Source: Paenibacillus polysaccharolyticus
Lineage (GTDB): Bacteria; Bacillota; Bacilli; Paenibacillales; Paenibacillaceae
NCBI RefSeq assembly: GCF_900102085.1
Contig: NZ_FMVM01000002.1
Span: 1-64,000, forward strand
DNA length: 64,000 nt
Direction: 5' to 3'
Of this stretch, positions 25,480 to 33,689 are shown one piece after another. A program made the position numbers and the translations under genes. How positions within the stretch are numbered: position 1 is the first letter of the stretch; each line of letters begins with the position of its first letter. Below the pieces are notes generated by a model. That model was not told where the DNA came from and did no database searches. It saw only the letters and a list, made by a program, of their open reading frames with translations.

Positions 25480-27609
25480 ATGATAACCCAAGATATCAAG
25501 ATCAACAAGGGCATGATCAAAAAAATAGTTAAGAAACGGACTTCAATTGTTGCGTTGAGTCTGGTGATAATCATGTTAACACCAGGTACTATTATGGCTG
25601 CACCTTCTGTCACTAAGAGCAATGACCTGATGTATGAGACTACCAAGAAAACAGTGGTGGAGAAGGCTAGCCTACTTACCGAAACATACGGGGTAACCAG
25701 TGTGCAATATGCACTGATGGATCAAGGAGAGATTGTTGTTTCCGGGCAGACAGGCAAAAATGACTCAAAAGGGGAAGTTCCACTCACCTCCGATACCATC
25801 TACGGCATAGGGTCGACTAGTAAAATGTTTCTGACAGCTTCTGTAATGAAGCTGGTTGATGAAGGCAAGGTCAATCTGGATAAACCAGTGACGAGTTATA
25901 TTCCAGAATTTAAGATGGAAGATCAACGTTATAAACAGATTACACCACGCATGTTATTAAATCACTCGGCAGGTCTTTTGGGCACTTCAAGCCACAATGC
26001 AACCCTGTACGGGGATAATGATACGCTCTCACATGATACGTTCTTGGATCAACTAGCAACGCAGCATCTAAAGGCAGAGCCAGGTGCATATTCGGTATAT
26101 TCTAACGATGCGTTTACATTAGCTGAACTTCTGGTTGAGAGAGTCAGTGGGTTGAGCTTTACGGCATATATACACAAACATTTTACAGAGCCCTTGAAAA
26201 TGGAGCATACGAAAACACCACAGGATGTGGTTAACCCGGCAAATATGGCGGGAATCTATTCACCGCTATATAAAGGTCAGCTCCCTCAAGAGAATTATAA
26301 TATCATCGCTACCGGAGGCATATATTCCACCGCTAAGGATCTTGTGAAATTTTCGCAAATTTTCACAGGTGAGGTTGAAGGTATTCTTTCTAGTGAATCA
26401 GTACATGCCATGGAGCAAAAAGAATACGAGAGAGGCATGTGGCCAGAAGAGAGTGATTCCTCTATCTCTTATGGATTAGGGTGGGATAGTGTGAACTTGT
26501 TCCCATTCAATGATTATGGCATCAAGGCGGTTACAAAAGGTGGAGATACGGTGTCATTCCATTCATCCCTCATCGTGCTTCCAGAGCATAATCTGGCTGC
26601 AGCCGTTACTTCTTCAGGAGGTTCGAGCGCAATTGACCAATTGATAGCGAGCGAACTGTTACTTAGCGCACTCGAGACTAAAGGCATCATTCAAGAACGC
26701 ATACCTGAAAAGTCGTTTGGCATGCCTGTAAAGGCGGATATGCCAAAAGAGATGTCTGAGTATGCGGGAATCTATGGTGGCAACACTTCGGTTATGAAGG
26801 TGGATGTAGGTTCTACTGGAGAACTGTCGATAACTCCCCAAATGGTTCCGAATAGTCCTGCGGATCAATATATCTATACGTCGGATGGAACGTTTGTTAA
26901 TAAGGAAGGCACAAAAAAATTAAAATTTGTTAAAGAGTCAAATGGTCATATCTACTTGTGGTCTCGATCCTATCTGTCCATACCTGGCTTAGGGCAACTT
27001 GCTTTCTCGGAATATACGGCACAAAAGCTCGAAAACAATGAATTGCCTAAGGATATTCAGGCGGCATGGGATCAGCGTGATGGGCAGCGGTATTATTTGA
27101 TGAATGAAAAATATACCTCCACGGCATATCTCCATTCTTCAGCAATCATTCCATTGGATACAGGGAATGGCGTTCCCGGGTATATGATCAACCACAAAAT
27201 TGTTGGAGCCGACCATGCGGTGAACCAACTCCAGATTCCCGGCATGGCTGGTAGGGATGCGAGGGATATCTACTTTTCCAGTAAAAATGGTATAGAGTAT
27301 ATTCATTTTACAGGCTATGAATACGCCAGTGAAGAGATTGTCCAGACACTTTACAGTGGCAAGCAATCTAAGATAACGATCCAGCCAGAAGGTTATAACA
27401 GATGGTTCTCCGTGCCGTCAGCTGCCGTAGGTCAGGTTATGACAGTAAAGATGCCTGCAAATGCCGCCTTTGCTGTATATGATCAGACAGGAGTTTGTGT
27501 GAATCATACAGTGGTTAGTGGCAAGAATGAGGTTGTTCTACCTGAAAACGGGCGTATTGTATTCGCGGGTGAGACAGGTTCTCGATTTGAAGTTTCATTG
27601 AAAAAATAG
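25480..27609 (+). CDS. Large secreted serine hydrolase (beta-lactamase/PBP4*-like), paralogue 1
   Basis: 709 aa. A membrane-targeting segment (about 22-40) follows a basic N-terminus. The beta-lactamase-class C-like domain (about 60-410) has S112-T-S-K115 (GIGSTSKMF), the YSND motif and KGGDT in place of the KTG/HxG triad. The last 300 residues have no standard motif but contain [13 protein letters not shown] and a terminal beta-rich part ending in a [15 protein letters not shown] segment. A homologue with the same layout is at 58808. It is likely an extracytoplasmic D-Ala or D-amino-acid peptidase/esterase. The preceding two-component system probably controls it. Confidence 0.85.
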   Translation: MITQDIKINKGMIKKIVKKRTSIVALSLVIIMLTPGTIMAAPSVTKSNDLMYETTKKTVVEKASLLTETYGVTSVQYALMDQGEIVVSGQTGKNDSKGEVPLTSDTIYGIGSTSKMFLTASVMKLVDEGKVNLDKPVTSYIPEFKMEDQRYKQITPRMLLNHSAGLLGTSSHNATLYGDNDTLSHDTFLDQLATQHLKAEPGAYSVYSNDAFTLAELLVERVSGLSFTAYIHKHFTEPLKMEHTKTPQDVVNPANMAGIYSPLYKGQLPQENYNIIATGGIYSTAKDLVKFSQIFTGEVEGILSSESVHAMEQKEYERGMWPEESDSSISYGLGWDSVNLFPFNDYGIKAVTKGGDTVSFHSSLIVLPEHNLAAAVTSSGGSSAIDQLIASELLLSALETKGIIQERIPEKSFGMPVKADMPKEMSEYAGIYGGNTSVMKVDVGSTGELSITPQMVPNSPADQYIYTSDGTFVNKEGTKKLKFVKESNGHIYLWSRSYLSIPGLGQLAFSEYTAQKLENNELPKDIQAAWDQRDGQRYYLMNEKYTSTAYLHSSAIIPLDTGNGVPGYMINHKIVGADHAVNQLQIPGMAGRDARDIYFSSKNGIEYIHFTGYEYASEEIVQTLYSGKQSKITIQPEGYNRWFSVPSAAVGQVMTVKMPANAAFAVYDQTGVCVNHTVVSGKNEVVLPENGRIVFAGETGSRFEVSLKK

Positions 27610-27645
27610 AAAGTGTATTCGCACGTATTTACAGAATCAACATGT

Positions 27646-27680
27646 AAAAAGTCTTCTCTATGATATGGGGGAGGCTTTTT
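27646..27680 (+). terminator. Terminator after serine hydrolase 1
   Basis: AAAAAGTCTTCTC pairs with GGGAGGCTTTTT (with G-T pairs), T-run within the 3' arm. Confidence 0.65.
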
Positions 27681-27703
27681 AGCTATCGATCAACGAGAAT
27701 AGG

Positions 27704-27732
27704 TTTACATGTTTTGGAAGACTGTATAGAAT
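27704..27732 (+). promoter_or_regulatory. SigA-type promoter of the ABC exporter
   Basis: TTTACA (27704-27709), 17 bp, TAGAAT (27727-27732), about 50 bp before the exporter start. Several GTATA repeats lie just downstream. Confidence 0.6.
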
Positions 27733-27783
27733 GGTATACACTGTATAACCGAATATGAATGTGGAGAGTGAGTGTGAATCGAA

Positions 27784-29502
27784 ATGCTTCGTCGTTTTTT
27801 TTCGTATTACCGACCGTATAAAAAACTGTTTTTGATCGATTTTGGCTGTGCTGTATTTGCGGGTTTGCTGGAGCTGGCATTTCCGCTTGCGGTTAGTAAA
27901 TTTATCAATGAACTGCTACCAGGCCAAGACTGGCCGCTGATTTTACTGGCGTGTATCGTGCTGTTATCGATCTATGCACTCAATACGGTATTGAACTACG
28001 TTGTTACATACTGGGGGCATATGCTGGGCATCAACATCGAAACGAATATGCGGGAGAAAATGTTCGCTCACCTGCAGAAGCTTTCGTTCCGGTTCTTTGA
28101 TAATCGCAAAACCGGGCATCTGATCGGTCATCTCACGAATGACCTCAATGATATTGGCGAAGTGGCTCACCACGGACCAGAAGATGTGTTTATCGCCGTG
28201 ATGACGCTGATTGGTTCATTCTGGCTGATGGCCAATATTAACCTGGAACTGGCTTTGCTGACATTTATCATCATTCCGATTATGGCATGGGTGATTATCG
28301 TATTCGGCGGTCGGATGACCAAAACGTACCGGAGACTCTTCGGTGACGTCGGTAACTTCAATGCACGTATTGAAGACAACGTAGGCGGGATGCGTGTCGT
28401 TCAGTCTTTTGCCAATGAAGATCATGAGAAAAAGCTGTTCGCTGAAGATAATGCTAATTTCCGTCTAACCAAATTGCTCGCGTACAAAACGATGGCGAAA
28501 AGCATCTCGGTCAGTTATATGATGATGCGTCTGGTGACCGTGTTTGTGATGATCAGCGGAGCGTGGTTTTACATCGATGGCAGAATCAACATGGGCGATT
28601 TCATGGCGTTCCTGCTCTTGTCGAATATTTTCTTCCGCCCGATTGAGAAGATTAATGCCGTGATTGAGAGTTACCCGAAGGGGATCGCGGGGTTCAAACG
28701 TTATTTGGAGATCATCGACACCGAGCCTGAGATTGCGGATCGCAAAGAGGCGGTCGAATTGCGTGAGGTGAAGGGAGAGATCCGCTTCGAAAATGTGTCG
28801 TTTGGTTATGAATCCAGTCGGCGTATCTTGAATCAGATTAGCTTGTCGGTTCGTCCCGGGGAAACCGTTGCCTTCGTCGGGCCTTCTGGTGCAGGTAAAA
28901 CGACGATCTGTAGCTTGCTTCCACGCTTTTATGAGGTAGAAGAAGGCCGAATTACGGTTGATGGGACGGATATTCGAGACATTAAGTTGCAATCTCTACG
29001 TAAACAGATCGGGATCGTGCAGCAGGATGTATTTCTGTTCTCGGGTACGATCAAGGAAAATATCGCATATGGCGATCTGACCGCAACCGAGGATCAGATC
29101 TGGGAGGCGGCTCGCCGTGCTTCACTGGAAGAACTGATTCTGAGCTTGCCTGACGGCATGGACACAATTATTGGAGAGCGTGGAGTCAAGCTATCTGGAG
29201 GGCAAAAACAACGTTTGTCCATCGCCCGCATGTTCCTCAAAAATCCGCCGATTCTAATTTTGGATGAAGCGACATCCGCCCTGGATACGGAAACAGAAGC
29301 ACTCATTCAGCAATCTCTTGCCGAATTGTCGGTAGGTAGAACAACGTTGGTGATTGCTCACCGACTAACCACGATCAAAAATGCAGATCGCATTATTGTG
29401 GTGAACACCGATGGCATCGCTGAACAAGGCAATCACGAAGAGCTGGTTGCTGCCGGAGGCATCTACAGCCGCCTGCATCAAGTTCAACACAATCACTCTT
29501 AG
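27784..29502 (+). CDS. ABC exporter, fused membrane and ATPase domains
   Basis: 572-aa half transporter that works as a dimer. Six membrane segments in about residues 1-300. The ATPase domain has Walker A GPSGAGKTTI, Q loop QQDVFLFSGTIKENIAYG, signature LSGGQKQRLS, Walker B ILILDEATSALD and switch AHRL. All are intact. Close in form to BmrA/YfiB-type multidrug or lipid exporters. ATG 27784 has only a weak and distant ribosome site, so the exact start may be less certain. Single gene between its own promoter and a terminator. Substrate unknown. Confidence 0.88.
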   Translation: MLRRFFSYYRPYKKLFLIDFGCAVFAGLLELAFPLAVSKFINELLPGQDWPLILLACIVLLSIYALNTVLNYVVTYWGHMLGINIETNMREKMFAHLQKLSFRFFDNRKTGHLIGHLTNDLNDIGEVAHHGPEDVFIAVMTLIGSFWLMANINLELALLTFIIIPIMAWVIIVFGGRMTKTYRRLFGDVGNFNARIEDNVGGMRVVQSFANEDHEKKLFAEDNANFRLTKLLAYKTMAKSISVSYMMMRLVTVFVMISGAWFYIDGRINMGDFMAFLLLSNIFFRPIEKINAVIESYPKGIAGFKRYLEIIDTEPEIADRKEAVELREVKGEIRFENVSFGYESSRRILNQISLSVRPGETVAFVGPSGAGKTTICSLLPRFYEVEEGRITVDGTDIRDIKLQSLRKQIGIVQQDVFLFSGTIKENIAYGDLTATEDQIWEAARRASLEELILSLPDGMDTIIGERGVKLSGGQKQRLSIARMFLKNPPILILDEATSALDTETEALIQQSLAELSVGRTTLVIAHRLTTIKNADRIIVVNTDGIAEQGNHEELVAAGGIYSRLHQVQHNHS

Positions 29503-29540
29503 GCTGGTGTCTCACCAAGTTCTTTAAATTGTTTAAAGTT

Positions 29541-29563
29541 GCCGCGCAATGCGCGGCTTTTTT
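29541..29563 (+). terminator. Terminator after ABC exporter
   Basis: Perfect 7-bp stem GCCGCGC-AAT-GCGCGGC followed by six T. A weaker inverted repeat CTTTAAA-TTG-TTTAAAG precedes it. Confidence 0.9.
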
Positions 29564-29612
29564 GTGTTCTTATAGAGATCCGATGTATGGAGATGTTGAA
29601 CTGGAAGAATAA

Positions 29613-29662
29613 TGTTGACAATGTCCACAATCCTGATTAATATAATGTTGACAATGTCCACA
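29613..29662 (+). promoter_or_regulatory. Tandem MarR-type operators with embedded promoter
   Basis: Two identical 17-bp pseudo-palindromes, TGTTGAC-AAT-GTCCACA, at 29613-29629 and 29646-29662, 33 bp apart (three helical turns). The first contains a TTGACA -35; TAATAT follows after 17 bp, with TATAAT 3 bp further on. The second ends 17 bp before the MarR start. This is the layout of an autorepressed MarR operon. Confidence 0.7.
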
Positions 29663-29679
29663 AAAAGGGAGGTTTCGTA

Positions 29680-30141
29680 ATGAGCTCTCAACATATTCAA
29701 CCGGAAGTTCTGGCAGACATGCGGCGATTTAACCGTTTTTATACCAATATTCTCGGGGTACTTGATAAACATATTCTCGGGACGGGATATTCTTTTGCCG
29801 AAGTACGGGTCATTATTGAGATCGGCATGCGTGGCGAAAGCATTGCGAACAATCTGGTAGACACCCTCACCATTGATCGCAGCTACATGAGCCGCATCGT
29901 GAACAAGCTGACAAAGGAAGGACTGCTCATTAAAGTGGATTCCACAGAAGACAGCCGGGTTAGCCTCATTCGGCTGACGGAAAAAGGGCAGGTGCTGTTT
30001 GCTGAACTGAATGACCGATCCGATCAGCAGATTATGAAATTAATGCAAAATTTAAACGAAGAAGAGATTCAAGAGGTATATGCCTCTATGATGAACATCC
30101 AAGAGAAGCTGAACAAGAAGGCAGGAGAGAGAGCACGATGA
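29680..30141 (+). CDS. MarR-family transcriptional regulator
   Basis: 153 aa. Winged helix with ESIANNLVDTLTIDRSYMSRIVNKLTKEGLLIKVDSTEDSRVSLIRLTEKG, where the DSR stretch is the wing. N- and C-terminal helices form the dimer. GGGAGG lies before ATG 29680. Tandem identical operators overlap its promoter. It overlaps the next gene by 4 bp (ATGA), so the PLP enzyme is coexpressed and should be regulated by it. Confidence 0.9.
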   Translation: MSSQHIQPEVLADMRRFNRFYTNILGVLDKHILGTGYSFAEVRVIIEIGMRGESIANNLVDTLTIDRSYMSRIVNKLTKEGLLIKVDSTEDSRVSLIRLTEKGQVLFAELNDRSDQQIMKLMQNLNEEEIQEVYASMMNIQEKLNKKAGERAR

Positions 30142-31241
30142 TACGATTTGAATGTGATTATAACGAAGGTGCGCACGAACGCATTTTGCAGCGATTAATG
30201 GAAACCAATATGGAGCAAACGAGTGGTTACGGCACAGATGATCATTGTGAGCGTGCGCGTGTGCTGATCCGGCAGGCCTGCGGTCAAGAAGAGGCAGATG
30301 TACATTTTCTCGTCGGAGGTACACAGACCAACACAACGGTAATTGCATCTATTCTTCGTCCACATCAAGGCGTCATTGCCGCGGTATCTGGCCATATTGC
30401 TGTTCATGAGACAGGTGCGATCGAGGCGACAGGACACAAGGTGCTGACGGTTCCAAGTCCGGACGGCAAAATTACGGCTGCGCAAGTGAAAGCTGCCTAT
30501 GATGCACATGCACAGGAATTGTCACCAGAGCACAGTGTGCAACCGGGCATGGTATACATATCCCAACCGACCGAGTATGGCACAATGTATAGCAAAGCTG
30601 AACTTGAAGCGCTGTATGCAGTAAGCAAGGCGTGTGGTCTGCCATTTTTTGTGGATGGAGCACGTCTCGGTTATGCTCTTGCATCCAAAGATTGTGATAT
30701 GACGATGGCCGATCTTGCTCGACTCTGCGATGTATTTTATATTGGCGGAACCAAAATTGGTGCATTGATGGGTGAGGCAATTGTTATTCTCAATGATGCG
30801 TTGAAACGCGATTTTCGTTATATTATCAAGCAAAAGGGTGGCTTATTAGCGAAAGGAAGACTGCTAGGTATTCAGTTTGAAACGTTGTTTGAAGATGGTC
30901 TGTATCTCGAAATTTCCCGTCATGCCGTAGATGTGGCTTTGAAAATTCATGATACCCTTAAGCAACATGGTGTGCAGTTCTTGTATGATTCTCCAACGAA
31001 TCAGCAGTTCCCGATTTTGCCGGATTCCTTGTTGGCACAATTGAGCCAAGACTACACATTTACATTTTGGGAAAAGGTTGACCATTCCCGCAGTGCCGTT
31101 CGCTTCTGTACCAGTTGGGCCACTCGTCCAGAAAACGTAGAAGCACTAACGCGTGATATTGTATCACTGCTGCAGAAGGATAAAGATCCAGCTGAATTCA
31201 CTGAAGCGGTTGCGGTGTTAGAGACAGCGGCAATGGTATAA
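30138..31241 (+). CDS. Threonine aldolase / beta-eliminating lyase family PLP enzyme
   Basis: 367 aa, fold type I. VHFLVGGTQTNTTVIASIL (cofactor phosphate loop), AVSGHIAVHETGAIEATGHK, FFVDGARLGYAL (the Asp that contacts PLP) and Schiff-base K206 in GGTKIGALMGE. These match the low-specificity L-threonine aldolase / tyrosine-phenol-lyase related group (PF01212). The likely reaction is cleavage of threonine-like beta-hydroxy amino acids to glycine and an aldehyde. Translationally coupled to the MarR gene, which is an unusual regulatory partner for it. No terminator hairpin directly after. Confidence 0.87.
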   Translation: MIRFECDYNEGAHERILQRLMETNMEQTSGYGTDDHCERARVLIRQACGQEEADVHFLVGGTQTNTTVIASILRPHQGVIAAVSGHIAVHETGAIEATGHKVLTVPSPDGKITAAQVKAAYDAHAQELSPEHSVQPGMVYISQPTEYGTMYSKAELEALYAVSKACGLPFFVDGARLGYALASKDCDMTMADLARLCDVFYIGGTKIGALMGEAIVILNDALKRDFRYIIKQKGGLLAKGRLLGIQFETLFEDGLYLEISRHAVDVALKIHDTLKQHGVQFLYDSPTNQQFPILPDSLLAQLSQDYTFTFWEKVDHSRSAVRFCTSWATRPENVEALTRDIVSLLQKDKDPAEFTEAVAVLETAAMV

Positions 31242-31554
31242 GGGAATTGGTGTAATTGACTGCATCAATAACATCGTAGATCGAGTTGCGAGGTGCCCCA
31301 ATAAGCAGAGAAACGAGGCAATCGTAAAAAGGTGATGTACTACAGCTGGACTGTGCTTGAACTGAATTTGAATTGCATCGGGACTGACTTATTTGAACGG
31401 CAGTTGGATTACGATAGAACAGCTCTAGAAGTGCTCTAAATACGCTTTAGAACTGCAGTTGAATGAAGTGGGTTATCCGAATAAAAATATGCTGTCTCTA
31501 AATTAGAGCACCTTTATGAAAGGTATGAAAGAGAGCTGAGTGAGGGTTCAAACG
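31242..31554. other. Long gene-free stretch, first part
   Basis: The interval 31242-32090 (849 bp) has no coding frame that I can support. This first part holds dispersed short inverted repeats, for example GTGCTCTAAAT (31431) facing AATTAGAGCAC (31500), and CTCTAAATTAGAG. Nothing resembling a gene, tRNA or promoter pair was found. Confidence 0.5.
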
Positions 31555-31750
31555 CTAACGATCATGACAGAGCTTATTCGGGGCATTTTAGCGAAGAAAT
31601 TTTTCTAACGATCACCACAGACGTTATTTTACTCATGATCGCGTTTGTTCAGACTAAAATGCTGGTTTATTATAAAATAAGGCTCCTGGTGATCGTTAGA
31701 ATTTTATATTGCCTGATTTGAGCCAAATAGCGTTTCTCGTGATCGTTAGA
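31555..31750. repeat. Nested palindrome of four CTAACGATCA units
   Basis: Four copies of a roughly 25-bp unit: two direct (31555 and 31605) starting CTAACGATCA, two inverted (ending 31699 and 31749) as TGATCGTTAG. Both pairs share the same centre, 31652, and the spacing is 50 bp on each side. The inner pair matches for TCTAACGATCACCA, then again in TTATTTT after six variable bases. The spacers between the units also match loosely. It can form one long hairpin with a loop of about 43 nt. Confidence 0.8.
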
Positions 31751-31862
31751 AATTTCCAACTCGCCAGGAATAGTCTACTGTTTTCATCATTTAGCGCCCA
31801 CTATGCAAACATCTAGGACAGAAAACAAATTGTAGGGATGAGATGTGACTGAGATAGAATTT

Positions 31863-31909
31863 AAGAGTGTCTAACAGGTGAGATGTGACCTGTAGGGCAC
31901 TTCTTTTTT
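31863..31909 (+). terminator. Terminator-like hairpin without an adjacent gene
   Basis: AGTGTCT-AACAGGT / ACCTGT-AGGGCACT with an 8-nt loop, followed by a T-run. The loop TGAGATGTGAC also occurs exactly 40 bp upstream (31839). It lies more than 600 bp from the upstream gene, so it may end a long 3' tail or an unrecognised small RNA. The rest (31910-32090) has TTGACA at 32021, short TTAG-rich repeats (31968-32020) and a small TAGACA/TGTCT hairpin. Confidence 0.5.
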
Positions 31910-32090
31910 AATTTTATATGTAAATGATCCAATCTGGATTTGCTAGTCTAGCAGGGGAGAGAATGTGTTAGGCCTCAGTTGTTAGACATTAGGTTGTTAA
32001 ATCTTAGTTGGTAGATTAGATTGACAGCATTGTCTGATTGATTTAAGCTATTGTAGACACTTTATGTCTCTAATATGAAGGAGAGATGTT

Positions 32091-32900
32091 ATGAAACCGG
32101 AAGAGAACTCCTTTTCAACGAATACTTCAATGCGTGGGAATCAGTCTGCTTTTTCTATAAATGAATCAACTCAAGCGATCCAAGCTCTACAAGCGATGCT
32201 TCCTATGCAATCCATGCCTCTCCTAACGATGTTACATCCATCTCCAGGAGAACGGATTCTGGATTTGGGATGTGGGAATGGCATACTGACAGCTAAAATT
32301 GCGGCAACCGGAGCGATCACCACCGGAATTGATTTTTCGAAAGAGAGTATTGCGCAGGCTATGGAGAAACATCCCGGACTGGATTTTCAGATCGCAGACG
32401 CTGCTCATTATCGGACAAAGGAACGTTATTACGCTGTATTTTCTCATGCTGCATTTCACTGGATGGCTGATGCTCCAGCTGCCTTGAAAACCGTGCAATT
32501 AGCGTTAAAGAGAGGAGGACGTCTTGTTACTGAGTTTGCAGGAAGCGGTAATACGGCGATCCTTCTTCATGCGGTTCGGGACGAGTTGCTCACAAGAGGA
32601 TACACATGGAAAGGGCGGAATCCGTGGTATCACCCTACTGTGGGGGAATTTTCAAGCTTACTGGAGCAACATGGATTCCGAGTGTTATTTATACAACATA
32701 ATGACACGATGAGGCCGCTGAAACAAGGAGTCCGTCAATGGCTGAGCAGCTTTGCATCGTATCTGTTCCATGATATTGAAGCAGCGGAGCAGGAGATGAT
32801 TATGGGGATCGTCGAAAAGAAAGTAGAACCGTTGCTTTATCATGATGGGCAGTGGAATCTGGATATCGCCAGATTGCGAGTTGTCGCTGTAAAAGGTTAA
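32091..32900 (+). CDS. Class I SAM-dependent methyltransferase
   Basis: 269 aa. Motif I ILDLGCGNGILTAKIAATGAITTGIDFS (about residues 61-88), then FQIADAAHYRTKERYYAVFSHAAFHWMADAPAAL and LKRGGRLVTEFAGSGN. This is the trans-aconitate/UbiE-like methyltransferase class. The 45-aa N-terminal extension is Ser/Thr/Gln-rich. AAGGAG lies before ATG 32091. The substrate is unknown. It may be cotranscribed with the pentapeptide gene 54 bp downstream. Confidence 0.87.
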   Translation: MKPEENSFSTNTSMRGNQSAFSINESTQAIQALQAMLPMQSMPLLTMLHPSPGERILDLGCGNGILTAKIAATGAITTGIDFSKESIAQAMEKHPGLDFQIADAAHYRTKERYYAVFSHAAFHWMADAPAALKTVQLALKRGGRLVTEFAGSGNTAILLHAVRDELLTRGYTWKGRNPWYHPTVGEFSSLLEQHGFRVLFIQHNDTMRPLKQGVRQWLSSFASYLFHDIEAAEQEMIMGIVEKKVEPLLYHDGQWNLDIARLRVVAVKG

Positions 32901-32954
32901 CGAACGAGAATAGCCCGGCTGGCATAAACCACACAAAAATCCGAGGAGGCTCGC

Positions 32955-33584
32955 ATGAAAATAGAGAAACCCAAGCTGACCTTGCAGTTGCTTGAATCTG
33001 AACCGACCTATACTTTGGATTCGAAGACAGAGTACAAGGATAAACTGTTCGAACATATGACACTGGACATGCTGGAGGTGAGCAAAGCATCATTCGAGAA
33101 CGTGGTGTTCCGGCATGTAACCATTCTGGAGTCATCACTTGAACATTGTGAGTTTACGGATGTGCGGTTCGAGCACTGCGACTTTTCCAATGTGAATCTG
33201 CAAAATACGTTTATGTATCGCACGGAGTGGGCCAATTGCAAACTGGTCGGCACGGACTTTTCCGGTAGCAGGTGGCAGAACGTTAGCATTCTGCAGAGTA
33301 TATGTGACTATAGCAATTTCCGTTTTACCCATCTTAAACAAGTGGAGTACCTCGAATGTAGTATGATCGGTGCAGACTTTGCCTATCTGAAATTACAAAA
33401 GATCGCATTCGGTGCATGTAGACTGGATCAGGTGACGTTTACCGGAACACCAATGAAAGGATTGGACCTGAGTGATAGTGAATTTGATGCCCTTTTCCTT
33501 ACGCTAGAGGATCTGGCCGGGTGCGCAATCGCACCGCATCAAGCAGCAACGTTTGCCGGATTAATGGGACTGATCATCAAATAA
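32955..33584 (+). CDS. Diverged pentapeptide-repeat protein
   Basis: 209 aa. Repeats such as ASFENVVFRHVTILESSLEHCEFTDVRFEHCDFSNVNLQNTF and GADFAYLKLQKIAFGACRL fit the five-residue F/L pattern, though with fewer A(D/N)LXX units than the protein at 10015. A short C-terminal helix (ALFLTLEDLAGCAIAPHQAATFAGLMGLIIK) follows, as in Qnr-like proteins whose C-terminal helix makes the dimer. GGAGG lies before ATG 32955. Function not known; gyrase protection is possible only by family analogy. Confidence 0.75.
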   Translation: MKIEKPKLTLQLLESEPTYTLDSKTEYKDKLFEHMTLDMLEVSKASFENVVFRHVTILESSLEHCEFTDVRFEHCDFSNVNLQNTFMYRTEWANCKLVGTDFSGSRWQNVSILQSICDYSNFRFTHLKQVEYLECSMIGADFAYLKLQKIAFGACRLDQVTFTGTPMKGLDLSDSEFDALFLTLEDLAGCAIAPHQAATFAGLMGLIIK

Positions 33585-33689
33585 CGTTCAAAAAGATATA
33601 CAGAATCGTGATTTAGTGTTATCCTTAACTGTTACGTGTGACATAAAGATTCGTTTTATGTAGAGATGTGCGTAGATGAAGGAGATAAC

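Noticed and set aside
28465-28992. 175-codon minus-strand frame
   Set aside because: Antisense to the ABC exporter, no start signals.
31555-31750. CRISPR array
   Set aside because: Units are arranged as two direct and two inverted copies around one centre, not as regular direct repeats, and no cas genes are present.
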